A DNA stretch of 64,000 bases from assembly GCF_004346205.1 (NCBI RefSeq), contig NZ_SMAM01000004.1, positions 173,806-237,805 of the forward strand, in the 5' to 3' direction. This DNA comes from Bibersteinia trehalosi (GTDB lineage Bacteria > Pseudomonadota > Gammaproteobacteria > Enterobacterales > Pasteurellaceae). A program made the position numbers and the translations under genes. Under the pieces are notes generated by a model. That model saw only the letters and a program-made list of their open reading frames with translations. It ran no database searches and had not been told where the DNA came from. Positions 8,655 to 19,364 of this stretch are shown here, piece by piece (positions within the stretch are counted from its first letter, which is position 1; every line of letters begins with the position of its first letter).

Positions 8655-9692
8655 ATGAAACTCTCGTTACTTAATCTTGTGCCAGTGCGAGAAGGTCAAG
8701 ATTATCATGCCGCTATAGCATCAATGGTGCGTCTTGCGCAACATGCAGAAAAATTAGGGTTAGAGCGTTATTGGATTGCAGAGCATCATAATATGAAAAA
8801 TCTTGCTAGTTCTGCGACTGCGTTGTTAATTCAACATACTCTTGCCAATACTCAGACCTTAAAAGTCGGCTCTGGTGGTGTGATGCTGCCTAATCATAGC
8901 CCTTACATTGTGGCTGAACAGTATGGTACGTTGGCCACACTCTACCCAAATCGTGTGCAAGTTGGTTTAGGGCGAGCGCTGGGAACGGATATGCAAACGG
9001 CTTTTGCATTACGCAAAAATCGTCAGCATGCGGATTTTGCGACAGAAATCGCAGAACTCAAAGGCTATTTTGAAAATACCAATGAGGTTTCAGCTTACCC
9101 TGCTGCGGGAATGGATTTACCTTTTTATATTTTAGGTTCAAGCACGGAAAGTGCCTTTTTAGCTGCTGAATTAGGTCTTCCATATGCTTTTGCTTCACAC
9201 TTTGCACCACGCATGCTTGAGATGGCCGTTGAGATTTATCGTTCGCATTTCAAACCGTCAGAAGTGTTAGCTCAGCCATATGTGATTATCGGCGTGAATG
9301 CTATTATTGGCGAAAGTGATAAAGAAGCTGAGCAGCTTGCCACAACGCAAACGCAATTTTTTATGAACGTGGTAACCAACGGGCAGCAACCATTACAACC
9401 TCCGTTGGAAAATGATAATGCTGCTTGGCAGCAAAAATATGCTGGGCGTAATACGCATTTTGGCCCGTTAGAATTAGCTACAATCCCAGCTTACTATGAA
9501 GGACGTGCTGTAGTGGAGCAGATGACAGCATGTTCTCTGATTGGTAGCAAAGAAAGTGTTGCACAGCAATTAAAAGCACTTAAAGCGCGGGTAAATTTTG
9601 ATGAAATTATGGCGGTAAGCTATATTTTTGACGAAGAAAAACAATTCCGTAGCTATAGCTGGCTAAAAGAAATTGTTGAGCTGGCAGAGTAA
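8655..9692 (+). CDS. LLM-class (luciferase-like) flavin-dependent monooxygenase
   Basis: A 345-residue bacterial-luciferase-like TIM-barrel protein. It begins MKLSLLNLVPVREG and contains GLERYWIAEHHNM, the conserved histidine-rich strand of the family, then a VGSGGVMLPNHSP segment and VGLGRALGTD. It resembles the YhbW/MsnO8 group of unknown physiological substrate. AGGAAAG lies just upstream of the start. It is a single gene between the regulator and the convergent menH gene. Confidence 0.88.
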   Translation: MKLSLLNLVPVREGQDYHAAIASMVRLAQHAEKLGLERYWIAEHHNMKNLASSATALLIQHTLANTQTLKVGSGGVMLPNHSPYIVAEQYGTLATLYPNRVQVGLGRALGTDMQTAFALRKNRQHADFATEIAELKGYFENTNEVSAYPAAGMDLPFYILGSSTESAFLAAELGLPYAFASHFAPRMLEMAVEIYRSHFKPSEVLAQPYVIIGVNAIIGESDKEAEQLATTQTQFFMNVVTNGQQPLQPPLENDNAAWQQKYAGRNTHFGPLELATIPAYYEGRAVVEQMTACSLIGSKESVAQQLKALKARVNFDEIMAVSYIFDEEKQFRSYSWLKEIVELAE

Positions 9693-9697
9693 TTGCA

Positions 9698-9722
9698 CTA
9701 TTTGAAACATCAACACGCCCTA
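9698..9722. repeat. Single-end copy of a small dispersed repeat
   Basis: This 25-base stretch (TATTTGAAACATCAACACGC followed by CCTAA) nearly matches, in reverse orientation, the left arm of the inverted repeat at 41466-41524, and also its right arm. Only one end is present here. It may be the trace of a small mobile element. Confidence 0.5.
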
Positions 9723-9727
9723 ATATT

Positions 9728-9777
9728 AAGCGCTCTATTTTCGCGGTTTGCAAAAAATCGTTGAAAATGGGGCGCTT
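9728..9777. terminator. Imperfect hairpin between convergent genes
   Basis: Arms 9728-9742 and 9763-9777 pair over 15 bases with two G-U pairs around a 20-base loop containing a degenerate uptake signal (GCGGTTTGCAAAAAA). It lies between the ends of the monooxygenase gene and menH. No strong T tract follows, so terminator function is tentative. Confidence 0.5.
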
Positions 9778-9789
9778 GCTTGTTTCTGC

Positions 9790-10548
9790 TTATGGCGTTT
9801 GTACAAACTGAATTAACATTTGTGCGAACGCATGCGGATTTGCTTGATGAGTGTTGTGCCCAGCCTGTTCAATCAGTTGATAATGTAGCTGATATTGTGT
9901 TGCCATCTGGCGGAATTTTTGATCTTTTTCACCAATCACAAAACAATATTTTACTTGTGCAGGTGGTAGCAGTAGTGGCTGTTTGGCTAGGCTGGTAGCG
10001 CGTAGCATCTGCGCAATGAGTTTGCCGTCATTCTTTTGCCGCTTTTGTAGAAATTCTGCCCGCTTGCGGGCATCGAGATCGGCAAAGACAGCTTGCTGAT
10101 ACCAATCTTTTAGCACCTGCTCTATCGGCTCATATTGAAAGCGTTTTGCCCACTCATTGTCATTTTGCCAGCGGCGTTGGCGTGCTTGTTGGCTGGCTAA
10201 GCCGACATTTGCCCCTTCTAGCAATGCGCCTTGTAAATGAGGATTATGCATATGGCAGAGGTAATCCAGCGCCAGTCGTCCACCGAGTGAGTAACCCACA
10301 AGGTAGAAAGGCTGATTGCCAAGGCAATGTTGTAGTGTTTGATGCAGTTGCTGACGAACCTCAGCAAAGCTACGGCATGCAATATTTGCACTGTGGTGGT
10401 GAAACGGCAGATCAATGGCAAGCGGGCGAATTTCAGAGATATTTTGCAAAACGGAAAAAACCTCAGCCCAGTCTTCACGAGAACCGAGTAGGCCGTGTAA
10501 AAAAACCACTGGCGTGCCATGCGCCGCCAACCATTGATACGCAAGCAT
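9790..10548 (-). CDS. menH: 2-succinyl-6-hydroxy-2,4-cyclohexadiene-1-carboxylate synthase
   Basis: An alpha/beta hydrolase of 252 residues: HGLLGSREDW near the N-terminus (oxyanion loop), GYSLGG nucleophile elbow with the catalytic serine near residue 92, and a C-terminal histidine in EQAGHNTH. It removes pyruvate from the MenD product in menaquinone synthesis. Its start codon shares one base with the menD stop (TAATG), showing translational coupling, and this position next to menD supports the specific assignment over a generic hydrolase. Confidence 0.92.
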   Translation of the reverse strand: MLAYQWLAAHGTPVVFLHGLLGSREDWAEVFSVLQNISEIRPLAIDLPFHHHSANIACRSFAEVRQQLHQTLQHCLGNQPFYLVGYSLGGRLALDYLCHMHNPHLQGALLEGANVGLASQQARQRRWQNDNEWAKRFQYEPIEQVLKDWYQQAVFADLDARKRAEFLQKRQKNDGKLIAQMLRATSLAKQPLLLPPAQVKYCFVIGEKDQKFRQMATQYQLHYQLIEQAGHNTHQANPHAFAQMLIQFVQTP

Positions 10549-12257
10549 TAGTCTATGGACGCTCGAGAAATTTGTTCAAGTAAGGATTTATATAGACTGC
10601 TTCCTTCTTGATCGTTTACTTTTACCTCCACAATCGTCACCCCTTTACGTGCATATGCTTGTTTTAATTTTGTGCCTAAATCTGCCCAAGTGTAGGGACG
10701 CAGATATTCTAAACCAAACATGGTTGCAATTTGAGAAAACTCTAAATTATGCGAGAGACGATAGAATTTATCTTTGGCGCTTGGTTCGACTGGCAGCATA
10801 TCAAAAATCGCCCCGCCGTTGTTGTTGATAACAAACAGAATAGTCGGTTGGCTGATTTGACGTAATAGAGCCACAGAGTTGAGATCATGCAGCGCTGAAA
10901 CATCGCCAATCACGGCAATGGTTGGTAAGCCGTTACCTTTTGCAATCCCTGCTATAGTTGCAATTAAGCCATCAATACCACTTGCGCCGCGGTTGGTATA
11001 AATAGCTTGCCCTTCGGGTAATTTGCATAAAGCATCAACTAAGCGTACGAATAAGCTGTTACCTAAGAATAAATTGCTATTCGGTGGTAAGACTCGCTCA
11101 ATATGGTGTGCAAGTGAAGCTTCATTCAAATTGCCTCCAACCTGTTGCTCAATAAAGGTTTCACAGAAGTTAGATAATGCCAATGGCTCAAGCAACCAAG
11201 GTTTCTGGCGTAATGGTGGGTGTACACGCGTAAAATGGTGTGCTTTAGCAATAAAACGGGTTTGATGATGAGCAAATTGATTGAGGTAATCTTGGCTTTC
11301 ATCCACCAACCAAAATTCGCCTTTAAAGTGTTCTAGAAATTGATTGACACGTTTGCTGACAATTTGTGAGCCAAATTGGATTACAATATCAGCCTGTAGT
11401 AAACGTTGCTCAACAGTTTTATTTGAAAGCCAAATATCCGCATAAGGTAGAGTGGCTTCAATACCGGATTGAACATCACTAATTAAGCACCAACCAAGGG
11501 TTTCTGCCCATTTTGCCAATCCCATTCCTTGCTCTAATGGCAGTTTACCTACAACGACAACACCACGTTTCGTGCGCCAGTAGTCCCAATTTTCATGCAT
11601 AAGCACATCTTGTTGGGTGGGTTGATGATCGAGCCATTTTGCCTGAGGTTGGCTAAGCCAACGTGTAATTGGCGCAAGCCATGCATCACTGCCAATCACT
11701 TCTTCATTGGCGTTATACAATGGTTCTGCAAATGGTACATTAATATGCACAACCCCTTTTTGATTGGCTTGTTGGCCACAAACTTGTTCTACGCTTGCAA
11801 CTAACCAATTTGCACTAAACACTTGGCTCGGTTTAGGTAAATTGAGGCTGGCAACTGGGTATTTTGCAAAAATATGCTGTTGCTCAATCGCTTGATTAGC
11901 TCCGCAACCAATTAATTCTGGCGGACGGTCTGCGGTTAGAACGATCAGGTTATGATGCGTGATTGATGCTTCTATTACCGCTGGCAATAAATTGGCTACA
12001 GCAGTGCCAGAGGTGACAATAATGGCAACGGGATCTTGCGTTGCTTTTGCCAAACCGAGTGCGAAAAAGCCGAGCCCACGTTCATCAAAATGGCTGTGGC
12101 ATTCAGCAATACCTTGCTTTTGTAAATGCAAGGCTTCTAAAGTTAATGGGGTAGAACGTGAACCGGGAGCGATACAGAAATGCTTAACACCATAACGGGT
12201 TACTGCATTTAAAATTACTCTTGCCCAAGTTCGGTTAAAAGTTACTGTGTTGTTCAT
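10548..12257 (-). CDS. menD: 2-succinyl-5-enolpyruvyl-6-hydroxy-3-cyclohexene-1-carboxylate synthase
   Basis: MenD joins isochorismate and 2-oxoglutarate using thiamine diphosphate (menaquinone pathway). The 569-residue length is normal. The thiamine-diphosphate/Mg2+ motif is GDVSALHDLNS...NNNGG near residues 440-475, and CIAPGSRSTPL near the N-terminus is typical of MenD. It leads a menD-menH pair. menF, menB, menC and menE are not in the window, so the pathway genes are scattered in this genome. Confidence 0.95.
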   Translation of the reverse strand: MNNTVTFNRTWARVILNAVTRYGVKHFCIAPGSRSTPLTLEALHLQKQGIAECHSHFDERGLGFFALGLAKATQDPVAIIVTSGTAVANLLPAVIEASITHHNLIVLTADRPPELIGCGANQAIEQQHIFAKYPVASLNLPKPSQVFSANWLVASVEQVCGQQANQKGVVHINVPFAEPLYNANEEVIGSDAWLAPITRWLSQPQAKWLDHQPTQQDVLMHENWDYWRTKRGVVVVGKLPLEQGMGLAKWAETLGWCLISDVQSGIEATLPYADIWLSNKTVEQRLLQADIVIQFGSQIVSKRVNQFLEHFKGEFWLVDESQDYLNQFAHHQTRFIAKAHHFTRVHPPLRQKPWLLEPLALSNFCETFIEQQVGGNLNEASLAHHIERVLPPNSNLFLGNSLFVRLVDALCKLPEGQAIYTNRGASGIDGLIATIAGIAKGNGLPTIAVIGDVSALHDLNSVALLRQISQPTILFVINNNGGAIFDMLPVEPSAKDKFYRLSHNLEFSQIATMFGLEYLRPYTWADLGTKLKQAYARKGVTIVEVKVNDQEGSSLYKSLLEQISRASID

Positions 12258-12297
12258 TGTTGCTCTCTATTTCAGATAAACTGCTCAATCGGCAGTG

Positions 12298-12343
12298 ACA
12301 AGCGGTATGATTTTGCAAAAAAATAAGCAAATTAGACCGCTTG
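12298..12343. terminator. Inverted uptake-signal pair downstream of hemL
   Basis: ACAAGCGGT at 12298-12306 faces an AGACCGCTTGG copy at 12334-12344, with partly pairing AT-rich extensions between. It lies just past the hemL stop (leftward transcription) and 41 bp upstream of menD, so it probably ends hemL transcripts. Confidence 0.55.
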
Positions 12344-12348
12344 GTTAA

Positions 12349-13632
12349 TTATTTCATCTGTGCAAAAGCACGATCAGCCGCGACAAGCGTTTGTTCAATA
12401 TCACTATCTGTGTGAGCCAAACTCATAAAGCCGGCTTCAAATGCCGAAGGGGCAAGATAAACGCCTTGTTCAAGCATTTTGTGGAAGAAGGTGTTAAATG
12501 CTTGTACATCGCATTTTGTTACGTCGGCATAGCTTGTCACGTTTTCTTGCTCGGTAAAGAAAATGCCGAACATACCGCCGACATACTGCACACAAAGTGG
12601 AATGCCGTGTTTGTCTGCCGCTGCTTTAAAGCCTTTGGCTAAGCGTTCGGTCTTTGCTGCAAGTTGTTGCTCATTGCCATCTTTACTTAACTCAGTTAAA
12701 CAGGCTAGCCCTGCAGCCATTGCAATTGGATTGCCTGAAAGTGTGCCTGCTTGGTAAACCGGGCCAGTTGGTGCGATAAATTCCATAATCTCTTTTTTAC
12801 CACCAAATGCTCCCACAGGCATACCGCCACCAATGATTTTGCCGAGCGTGGTCAAATCAGGGGTTACGCCGTAGTAAGATTGTGCGCCACCGAGTGCGAC
12901 ACGGAAACCTGTCATCACCTCGTCAATAATAAATACTGTGCCATACTGCGTGCAAAGTTCACGTAAACCTTGCAAAAATCCCTCTTTTGGTGGAATGCAG
13001 TTCATATTTCCAGCCACTGGCTCAATGATTAAACAAGCAATTTCATTTGGATATTGTTCAAAAGCAGCTTTGACGGAATCTAAATTATTGTATTCACAAG
13101 TTAGTGTATGTTTGGCAAAATCTTCTGGTACACCCGGTGAACTTGGTTGCCCGAGTGTTAAAGCACCGGAACCTGCTTTAACGAGTAAGCTATCCGAATG
13201 TCCGTGGTAACAGCCTTCAAATTTAATGATTTTATCTCGCCCAGTGTAACCACGCGCTAAACGGATTGCTGACATTGTTGCTTCTGTACCACTGCTTACC
13301 ATACGTACCATCTCAATACTTGGCACGAGCTTACAAACGAGTTCTGCTAATTCAATCTCTTTTGCCGTTGGTGCACCAAAGCTTAATCCGTGTGGCACGG
13401 CCTCTAATACCGCATCGATAATTGCAGGGTGGTTATGCCCTAAAACCATTGGGCCCCAAGAGCCAACATAATCAATATATTTTTTGCCGTCAGTGTCAGT
13501 AATGTATGCCCCTTTGGCAGAATCAATAAACACAGGCGTACCGCCTACACCTTTAAAAGCACGTACAGGTGAATTTACCCCACCTGGGATAACTTTTTGC
13601 GCTTGTTCGAATAGGGTTTGAGATATGGTCAT
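12349..13632 (-). CDS. hemL: Glutamate-1-semialdehyde 2,1-aminomutase
   Basis: HemL converts glutamate-1-semialdehyde to 5-aminolevulinate, the second step of C5-pathway heme synthesis, using pyridoxal phosphate. 427 residues, the usual length. The PLP lysine lies in [12 protein letters not shown] (near residue 265), with the preceding [10 protein letters not shown] aspartate motif and [13 protein letters not shown] near the N-terminus. It is leftward and probably its own unit, with hairpins on both sides. A heme-pathway oxidase, hemG, lies at 31 kb. Confidence 0.96.
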   Translation of the reverse strand: MTISQTLFEQAQKVIPGGVNSPVRAFKGVGGTPVFIDSAKGAYITDTDGKKYIDYVGSWGPMVLGHNHPAIIDAVLEAVPHGLSFGAPTAKEIELAELVCKLVPSIEMVRMVSSGTEATMSAIRLARGYTGRDKIIKFEGCYHGHSDSLLVKAGSGALTLGQPSSPGVPEDFAKHTLTCEYNNLDSVKAAFEQYPNEIACLIIEPVAGNMNCIPPKEGFLQGLRELCTQYGTVFIIDEVMTGFRVALGGAQSYYGVTPDLTTLGKIIGGGMPVGAFGGKKEIMEFIAPTGPVYQAGTLSGNPIAMAAGLACLTELSKDGNEQQLAAKTERLAKGFKAAADKHGIPLCVQYVGGMFGIFFTEQENVTSYADVTKCDVQAFNTFFHKMLEQGVYLAPSAFEAGFMSLAHTDSDIEQTLVAADRAFAQMK

Positions 13633-13662
13633 ATTTTATCCTTTTTTGAATTTTATTTTTAA

Positions 13663-13690
13663 GAGCGGCACGATGTATCCGCCCCTACGG
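13663..13690. repeat. Short GC-rich palindromic fragment upstream of hemL
   Basis: GAGCGG...CCGCCCCTACGG is a GC-rich, partly self-complementary patch in AT-rich surroundings. It looks like a degenerate copy of the short intergenic GTAGGGGCGG-type repeats seen in many gamma-proteobacteria. Family membership is recalled, not searched. Confidence 0.35.
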
Positions 13691-13716
13691 TTATTTTGTA
13701 AATTATTGCCGTAAAA

Positions 13717-14511
13717 CTATCGCTTTTTATACGCCCAAACCATTATCGCTGCGCCACCAATAATCATCGGTAATGAGAGCATTTGCCCACGGGTGATTAA
13801 ATCTGCTGTGGTATTTACGGTTGGATCGATTTCTCGTACATATTCCACCACAAAGCGGAACACGCCATAGCCTATTAAGAATAGCCCTGCGACCGAGCCT
13901 GTTGGACGAGGTTTACGGATAAAGCAGTTTAGAATAACAAACAATACTAAACCTTCTAAAAAGGCTTCGTATAACTGTGATGGATGGCGAGGCGGGCTAA
14001 ATGAACCGTCCGCATATTGTTCTACCATTGCCCAAGGTACATTGGTGACCCGTCCCCATAATTCGCTGTTGATAAAGTTACCTATACGCCCTAAGCCTAA
14101 TCCAAAAGGAATTAGTGGTGCGATGAAATCGGCGGTTTGCCAGAAACTGCGGTGTTGGCGATAGCTTGTCCAAATCATGGAGACGATAACCCCAATTAAG
14201 CCACCATGGAATGACATTCCACCTTCCCAGATGCGGAAAAGGAACAGCGGATCAGCAAGGAGTTGCTCAAAGTTGTAAAATAGTACATCGCCGATACGCC
14301 CGCCCAGTACTACACCGAAAAAACCGTTATACAGCAGTTGATCAACTTGTTCAACACTCCATACACCGTTAGAGGTTTTGGCACGCTTTGTGCCAAGCCA
14401 GTAAGCAAAAGCAAAACCAAGCAGATACATCACGCCATACCAACGTAATGCGATTGGACCGATTTCAAAGATAATAGGATCGATTTTAGGGAAAACGAAA
14501 AACTGGTTCAT
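13717..14511 (-). CDS. lgt: Prolipoprotein diacylglyceryl transferase
   Basis: Lgt transfers diacylglycerol from phosphatidylglycerol to the lipobox cysteine of prolipoproteins in the inner membrane. 264 residues with several membrane segments and the Lgt signature [14 protein letters not shown] (near residues 140-153), plus the conserved MSFHGG region. It lies 8 bp after the TauE/SafE gene in a leftward rppH-TauE-lgt run. No thyA follows, unlike E. coli. Confidence 0.96.
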   Translation of the reverse strand: MNQFFVFPKIDPIIFEIGPIALRWYGVMYLLGFAFAYWLGTKRAKTSNGVWSVEQVDQLLYNGFFGVVLGGRIGDVLFYNFEQLLADPLFLFRIWEGGMSFHGGLIGVIVSMIWTSYRQHRSFWQTADFIAPLIPFGLGLGRIGNFINSELWGRVTNVPWAMVEQYADGSFSPPRHPSQLYEAFLEGLVLFVILNCFIRKPRPTGSVAGLFLIGYGVFRFVVEYVREIDPTVNTTADLITRGQMLSLPMIIGGAAIMVWAYKKR

Positions 14512-14519
14512 GCGATTCC

Positions 14520-15308
14520 TTATTTCAAAAACATATTTAATGCAATTAACATGAGCATAATGGCAAAGGCTTTTTTCAGTGTCGCAACCGGTAATTTATT
14601 TGCCATGCTAGCACCGATTTTTGAAGTAAAAATTGAGGTGGCGGCAATGCCAAATAGTGCGGGCAAATAAACATAGCCAAGTGAATATTCCGGCAGATTT
14701 GGATTTTTCCAGCCACTGATTATAAAGCTAATAGTTGCCGCAGCGCCTAACAAACAGCCACAGAAAGAAGATGTGCCAATCGCTCGTTTTAATTCCACGC
14801 CACGGCTATTTAAAAACGGCACAATAAAGGCACCACCTGCAATGCCGGCAAAGCTTGATAGCACACCTATTATTCCTCCGCCAATAAGCATAGATTGTGT
14901 TGTCATTGGTTTGGTTTCGGTTTGCTTTGGTTTCAGTGCCAAGAACATTTTGATTGCCATATAGAGCACCAAGGTGCCAAAGATCTTGGTCATTATTTCT
15001 TTTGGTAAATCGCTAACCAGCAAACCAGAGATAAATACTGCTGTCATCAATGCAGGCACAAAAAATTTTGCGACAGACCATTCAACATTGCCTAATTTAT
15101 TATGGCGTTGTGCTGCGGAGAAAGTCGTGAATACGATAGTGGCAAAAGAGGTACCGAGTGCAATCGACATCAGTAATTCATTTGCCACACCCATTTTGGG
15201 TAATAACCAGACCAATGTTGGTACGATAATCATACCGCCGCCAATACCAAATAGCCCTGCTAAAAAGCCCGCGACTGCGCCAAGAATTAAAAAGCTGATA
15301 AAAATCAT
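14520..15308 (-). CDS. TauE/SafE-family membrane permease
   Basis: 262 residues, strongly hydrophobic, with about eight predicted membrane segments. It shows the two internal repeats typical of the family ([15 protein letters not shown] near the N-terminus and [16 protein letters not shown] midway). Members export sulfite, sulfoacetate or related anions, but most are uncharacterised. The start codon overlaps the rppH stop by 4 bp, so it is translated with rppH and lgt. The substrate is unknown. Confidence 0.88.
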   Translation of the reverse strand: MIFISFLILGAVAGFLAGLFGIGGGMIIVPTLVWLLPKMGVANELLMSIALGTSFATIVFTTFSAAQRHNKLGNVEWSVAKFFVPALMTAVFISGLLVSDLPKEIMTKIFGTLVLYMAIKMFLALKPKQTETKPMTTQSMLIGGGIIGVLSSFAGIAGGAFIVPFLNSRGVELKRAIGTSSFCGCLLGAAATISFIISGWKNPNLPEYSLGYVYLPALFGIAATSIFTSKIGASMANKLPVATLKKAFAIMLMLIALNMFLK

Positions 15309-15898
15309 TTTTTCCCCTTATGAAAACGGGCTTTTTGTCCGTCATATTTTTCATTGCGAAAAGGCCGTTTTTCACCACGTTCTTCCCGCCCTCTCTCTAG
15401 TTCGGCGCGTTTGCTTTCATTCATTAGCACTTGAGCAAACTCTTTCATAACTTTGCGATAGACATCTCGTTTAAATGAAACCACTTGGCGTACAGGGTAC
15501 CAAAAACTCACCCAGCGCCAGCCATCAAATTCTGGTGTTTTGGTTGTGCCGAGATTAATTTCGCTCTCTTTGCCTGTCAGCTGTAGCAGAAACCAACGCT
15601 GTTTTTGCCCGATACAGACCGGCTGCCCACTAGGGGCGTCATGACGAATTAAGCGTTTTGGCAATTTGTATTTTAGCCAATACTTCGATGCCCAAAGTAA
15701 GCGCACATCTTTTTTAGATAAACCAACTTCTTCATAAAGCTCACGGTACATTGCAGATTCAATGTTTTCACCTTCGTGAATTCCTCCTTGTGGAAATTGC
15801 CACGAATTTTGTCCAAACCGTTTTGCCCAGAGAACTTGCCCCTGTTTATTACAGATGACGATACCAACATTTGGGCGGTAACCATCGAAATCGATCAA
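15305..15898 (-). CDS. rppH: RNA pyrophosphohydrolase (Nudix)
   Basis: RppH removes pyrophosphate from the 5' end of mRNA and so starts RNase E-dependent decay. The 197-residue protein begins [15 protein letters not shown] and has the Nudix box ([20 protein letters not shown], near residues 38-57). The C-terminal tail is basic (lysine, arginine and glutamate rich, about residues 160-197) and longer than the E. coli protein (176). It is first in a leftward operon with a TauE/SafE gene and lgt, next to the candidate replication origin. Confidence 0.94.
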   Translation of the reverse strand: MIDFDGYRPNVGIVICNKQGQVLWAKRFGQNSWQFPQGGIHEGENIESAMYRELYEEVGLSKKDVRLLWASKYWLKYKLPKRLIRHDAPSGQPVCIGQKQRWFLLQLTGKESEINLGTTKTPEFDGWRWVSFWYPVRQVVSFKRDVYRKVMKEFAQVLMNESKRAELERGREERGEKRPFRNEKYDGQKARFHKGKK

Positions 15899-16010
15899 TT
15901 TAGACCGCCTTATTTTTTTAAATTCAAAATGGCGTTGATTGTTTCATAATTCGCCCTTTAGAACAAGGCGGAAGCCCAAAACAAGCGGTTAATTTTGCTT
16001 AAAAATTTAC

Positions 16011-16350
16011 CAAAGTGGATAAATCTGTGGATAAGTTGAGTATTCTCAGAAATTGGTTTGTGGATAACGGTGGTAACTAATTGATCTTGAAAAGGATCTT
16101 TTTGTGGTATAACGCTCTAGACAAGCTCGTCAGACTCTGGATAAATCACCAGAAAAGTGGTAAAAAACAGCGGAAAAGCTGGCAAAAAGATCAAAGTAGA
16201 TGCATTAATCATTTAAATGAGCGATCAGCGCAGGATCTTATCCCCATTGGCTGGGGATAAAATTGTGATAATTGTTGAAAGAAATCGTGTATAACTCAGA
16301 ATAACTATTGAAATAAATAATAAAATTCAATAAAAACAAATGGTTATGTG
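16011..16350. other. oriC: Candidate chromosomal replication origin (oriC)
   Basis: In this gene-free 533-bp stretch two perfect DnaA boxes (TGTGGATAA) lie at 16026-16034 and 16059-16067. One-mismatch copies lie at 16014-16022, 16136-16144, 16286-16294, and as a perfect inverted pair TTATCCCCA/TGGGGATAA at 16238-16260. Five GATC sites (16083, 16095, 16189, 16223, 16234) fall within about 155 bp. An AT-rich block follows (16295-16345). Gene direction also switches here: 11 of 11 genes between 9.8 kb and this site run leftward, and nearly all to 64 kb run rightward. Together this fits a bidirectional origin. dnaA is about 33 kb away. Confidence 0.7.
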
Positions 16351-16431
16351 TTTGTGGAAAAAGAAGGATAAGTATGGTTGTTTTTTGTCCAACATAATTT
16401 CTTCCCCAAGATAGGGGAAGAAGGTGAGGGA

Positions 16432-16932
16432 TCAAGCAAGAGCGGCTAACGCTGCTGCGTAATTTGGTTCTTGCTTAATTTCAGGTACAAGCTCGCTGTG
16501 TAATACTTTGTTATTTTCATCTAATACAATCACAGAACGTGCGGTTAAACCTGCTAATGGGCCTGTCACTATTGCTACACCAAGGTTTTTTGCGAAAGTA
16601 TTTGCTCGGAAACAGGACAACGTTTTAGCGTTTTCTATGCCTTCTGCGCCACAAAAACGAGCTTGTGCAAAAGGTAAATCGGCGGAAATGCAGAGTACCA
16701 CCGTATTATTCAAATTAGCCGCTTGCTGGTTGAATACGCGCACAGAAGTTGCGCAAATACCAGTATCAATGCTTGGGAAAATGTTTAGTACCTTACGTTT
16801 GCCAGCAAAATTGGCTAGTGAGACATCGCTTAAATCGTTTGCGACTAAGGTGAAATCAGCCACTTGGCTATCTTTGGTAGGGAAAGTGCCTGCAATTTCA
16901 ATAGGTGTGCCTGCGAGAGTAATTGTTGTCAT
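16432..16932 (-). CDS. tpx: Thiol peroxidase
   Basis: Tpx reduces peroxides with electrons from thioredoxin. 166 residues; peroxidatic cysteine in [10 protein letters not shown] (near residue 60) and resolving cysteine in ARFCGAEG (near residue 94), the standard Tpx pair. Single leftward gene beside the candidate origin; AAGGAAC ribosome site upstream. Confidence 0.96.
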   Translation of the reverse strand: MTTITLAGTPIEIAGTFPTKDSQVADFTLVANDLSDVSLANFAGKRKVLNIFPSIDTGICATSVRVFNQQAANLNNTVVLCISADLPFAQARFCGAEGIENAKTLSCFRANTFAKNLGVAIVTGPLAGLTARSVIVLDENNKVLHSELVPEIKQEPNYAAALAALA

Positions 16933-17131
16933 AGGAATGTTCCTTTTGGTGAAGTTAAAATATGAGGAGCTGTTACCTATTCAAATTTATTTATTTGACG
17001 AATAACAGCCTAGCTACTATAGCGTTTTTTCGTCATGCTGAAAACGAGGACATATTAATTTAAGCAATAGGCATTTTAAGGGATCTCAGCTATACTTAAC
17101 CCCATTTTTTCCGTTTATTCAGGAGCAGGCT

Positions 17132-17854
17132 ATGTTAAAGGTTTTGCGTGTAATTGCTGTGGTATTCGCAGCAATATTTATTTGTCTTTTCGGGACAATC
17201 TATGCTTTATTACGTGGGCGTCATCCAAGTAGTGTTGGCGTGGTTGCACGCCTATTTGGGGCATTGCACCCATTAGTTGGCTTAAAGGTGATTACTCGCA
17301 AAAAACCAGAATTTAATCAGCCAGCGATCTATATTGGCAATCACCAAAACAACTACGATATGCTTACCATTGCGGCTATGGTGCCGGAGCGCACGGTGAG
17401 TGTCGGTAAAAAAAGTCTGATTTGGATTCCATTTTTTGGCTTGGTATATTGGGCAACAGGCAACATTTTTATTCACCGTGAAAAGCGTAGCAGTGCAATC
17501 AGCACCATGAATAGAGTGGGCGAAATCATTCGTGACAAGCAGGTTTCTATTTGGATGTTCCCTGAAGGCACACGCAGTCGCGGGCGGGGGCTATTACCAT
17601 TTAAAACAGGGGCATTTCATACTGCTATCGCTGCAGGTGTGCCGATAGTACCAGTTGTGTGTTCGAGTTTACATAATAAGGTAGATCTTAATCGTAAAGA
17701 TAATGGTATTGTGATCTGCGAACAGCTTGATCCGATTTCAACAGAAGGTTACAACCGAGAGAATTTAAAAGAGTTGATTGAGCGCTGCCACAGCGTGATG
17801 GCAGCTAAAATTGCACAATTGGATCAAGAAGTAGCGAGATTAGAACAAAAGTAG
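17132..17854 (+). CDS. plsC: 1-acyl-sn-glycerol-3-phosphate acyltransferase
   Basis: PlsC adds the second acyl chain to make phosphatidic acid at the inner membrane. 240 residues with an N-terminal membrane segment (about 5-27), the NHQNNYD catalytic HX4D motif (near residue 71) and FPEGTRSRG (near residue 144). It ends one base before ftsP, the same pairing as plsC-ftsP in E. coli. A GGAGCAGG ribosome site precedes the start. Confidence 0.95.
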   Translation: MLKVLRVIAVVFAAIFICLFGTIYALLRGRHPSSVGVVARLFGALHPLVGLKVITRKKPEFNQPAIYIGNHQNNYDMLTIAAMVPERTVSVGKKSLIWIPFFGLVYWATGNIFIHREKRSSAISTMNRVGEIIRDKQVSIWMFPEGTRSRGRGLLPFKTGAFHTAIAAGVPIVPVVCSSLHNKVDLNRKDNGIVICEQLDPISTEGYNRENLKELIERCHSVMAAKIAQLDQEVARLEQK

Positions 17855-17855
17855 T

Positions 17856-19259
17856 ATGAAACTTTCCCGTCGTCAATTTTTACATCGAGCCACCTTAGGT
17901 AGCGCTTTCACTTTGTTACCTCCACCTTTATTAGCGAAGGAACGCCCGAATTTAAGTATTCCGCCATTAATAGAAGTCGGGAGAGGGCGCCCTGTGCGTT
18001 TAGATTTTCATCCTGCGCAAACCCAATTTGAAGCAGGGAAATGGGCAGATGTTTGGGGCGCGAATGGGCAATATCTTGCGCCAACGGTGAAAGTAAAATC
18101 AGGAGATTTTGTTAAGCTAACCTATGCAAACAGCTTGCCACAAGTTTTATCAATTAACATCCAAGGCCTACTAGCTCCAACAGCGATGATTGGGTCGAAT
18201 CACCGTCAGCTTAAGCCAAATAGTAGTTGGTCGCCTATTGTCAATATTCAGCAAGCGGCTTGTACCTGCTGGTATCATGCTGATACGATGCTCAATTCTG
18301 CACCTCAACTTTATCGTGGCATTGCTGGACTGTGGATTATTGATGATGAAGCAAGTAAACAGGCAAAATTACCGAATAAATACGGGATTAATGATATTCC
18401 GTTGATTTTACAAGATCAGTTATTGGATAAAAATGGCAAGCCGGTGTTTAGTGCGAATGCTCCGTTCTTGGCTAAACGGCTATTTGTTAATGGGAAAGAG
18501 AACCCTAAAGTCACGCTTCCCCGCGGCTGGGTGCGCTTGCGTTTAGTGAATGCTTCGGTGTCTCGTCACTATGCTTTGCAGCTGGATAATGGTAAGCCGT
18601 TGTATGTTATTGCAACCGGTATCGGTATGCTTGCTGAGCCACTTGAAATGTCTGTTGTTATGTTAGCACCGAGTGAACGGGTTGAATTATTAGTGGATCT
18701 CAATGAGGGAGAACGCGTAGCACTTTTGACAGGTGAAAAGCGTTCAATTTTGCACACCGTGGGGCAATTTTTTCAAGACAACCATGAATTGGTTGATAAT
18801 GTGGTACTTGAGATGCAGCCAGAGGGCTTACCTTCGGCGCTAAATATAGAACCACAACTGCCAGAATTTGATTTAAGCGCATTTAATTTAAAGATTGCGC
18901 AAGAACGAAAATTTGAACTGCGTGTACAAGATGCATTAATTAATCGCCAACGTTTTGATCCGAAACGAATTGATGCCGAAGTGAAACTTGGTAGTGTAGA
19001 GCGTTGGTATATTTTGGCTACGGAAACTATTGGTTTTACCCTACAAGGGGCTAAATTTGTATTGGAAACACGCAACCGTAAACCACAGCCACATAAACAG
19101 CTGGCATGGCGAGATACCGTACGTATTGAAAAAGATGAGGAGGTAACATTGCTAGTCAAATTTGAAAAAATGGCGGAAGCACATTTACCATTTACTTTTG
19201 GCGCAAGCGATTTTAGCTTACGTGATAAAGGTTTGATGGGGCAATTTATTGTCAAATAA
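17856..19259 (+). CDS. ftsP: Cell-division protein FtsP/SufI (multicopper-oxidase fold)
   Basis: A 467-residue periplasmic protein with a twin-arginine signal ([12 protein letters not shown] near the N-terminus, cleavage near residue 27), so it is a client of the TatABC system encoded at 34.6-36.2 kb. It has three cupredoxin-like domains. The usual copper-ligand HxH clusters are not seen (for example IQGLLAP and CTCWYHAD), as in E. coli SufI, which has lost copper binding and supports the divisome under stress. Coupled to plsC. Confidence 0.92.
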   Translation: MKLSRRQFLHRATLGSAFTLLPPPLLAKERPNLSIPPLIEVGRGRPVRLDFHPAQTQFEAGKWADVWGANGQYLAPTVKVKSGDFVKLTYANSLPQVLSINIQGLLAPTAMIGSNHRQLKPNSSWSPIVNIQQAACTCWYHADTMLNSAPQLYRGIAGLWIIDDEASKQAKLPNKYGINDIPLILQDQLLDKNGKPVFSANAPFLAKRLFVNGKENPKVTLPRGWVRLRLVNASVSRHYALQLDNGKPLYVIATGIGMLAEPLEMSVVMLAPSERVELLVDLNEGERVALLTGEKRSILHTVGQFFQDNHELVDNVVLEMQPEGLPSALNIEPQLPEFDLSAFNLKIAQERKFELRVQDALINRQRFDPKRIDAEVKLGSVERWYILATETIGFTLQGAKFVLETRNRKPQPHKQLAWRDTVRIEKDEEVTLLVKFEKMAEAHLPFTFGASDFSLRDKGLMGQFIVK

Positions 19260-19262
19260 TAT

Positions 19263-19305
19263 ACAAGCGGTCGGATCTGTACATTTTTTTACGAAAAAAA
19301 ATGTA
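19263..19305. terminator. Uptake signal plus A/T hairpin after ftsP
   Basis: ACAAGCGGT at 19263-19271 is followed by a TACATTTTTTT / AAAAAAATGTA inverted repeat (19280-19290 and 19294-19304). The stem is AT-only apart from one pair at its base, so it may be a weak terminator for the plsC-ftsP unit. Confidence 0.4.
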
Positions 19306-19364
19306 AATCTTGCGATTATGCTGTCATTCACTGTTAGAATAACCCGAGTTTATTTCAGGCAATA

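Noticed and set aside
16238..16435. Open frame of 65 codons on the minus strand in the rppH-tpx gap
   Set aside because: It overlaps the DnaA-box cluster and the codon content is AT-skewed with no domain; a non-coding origin explains it better.
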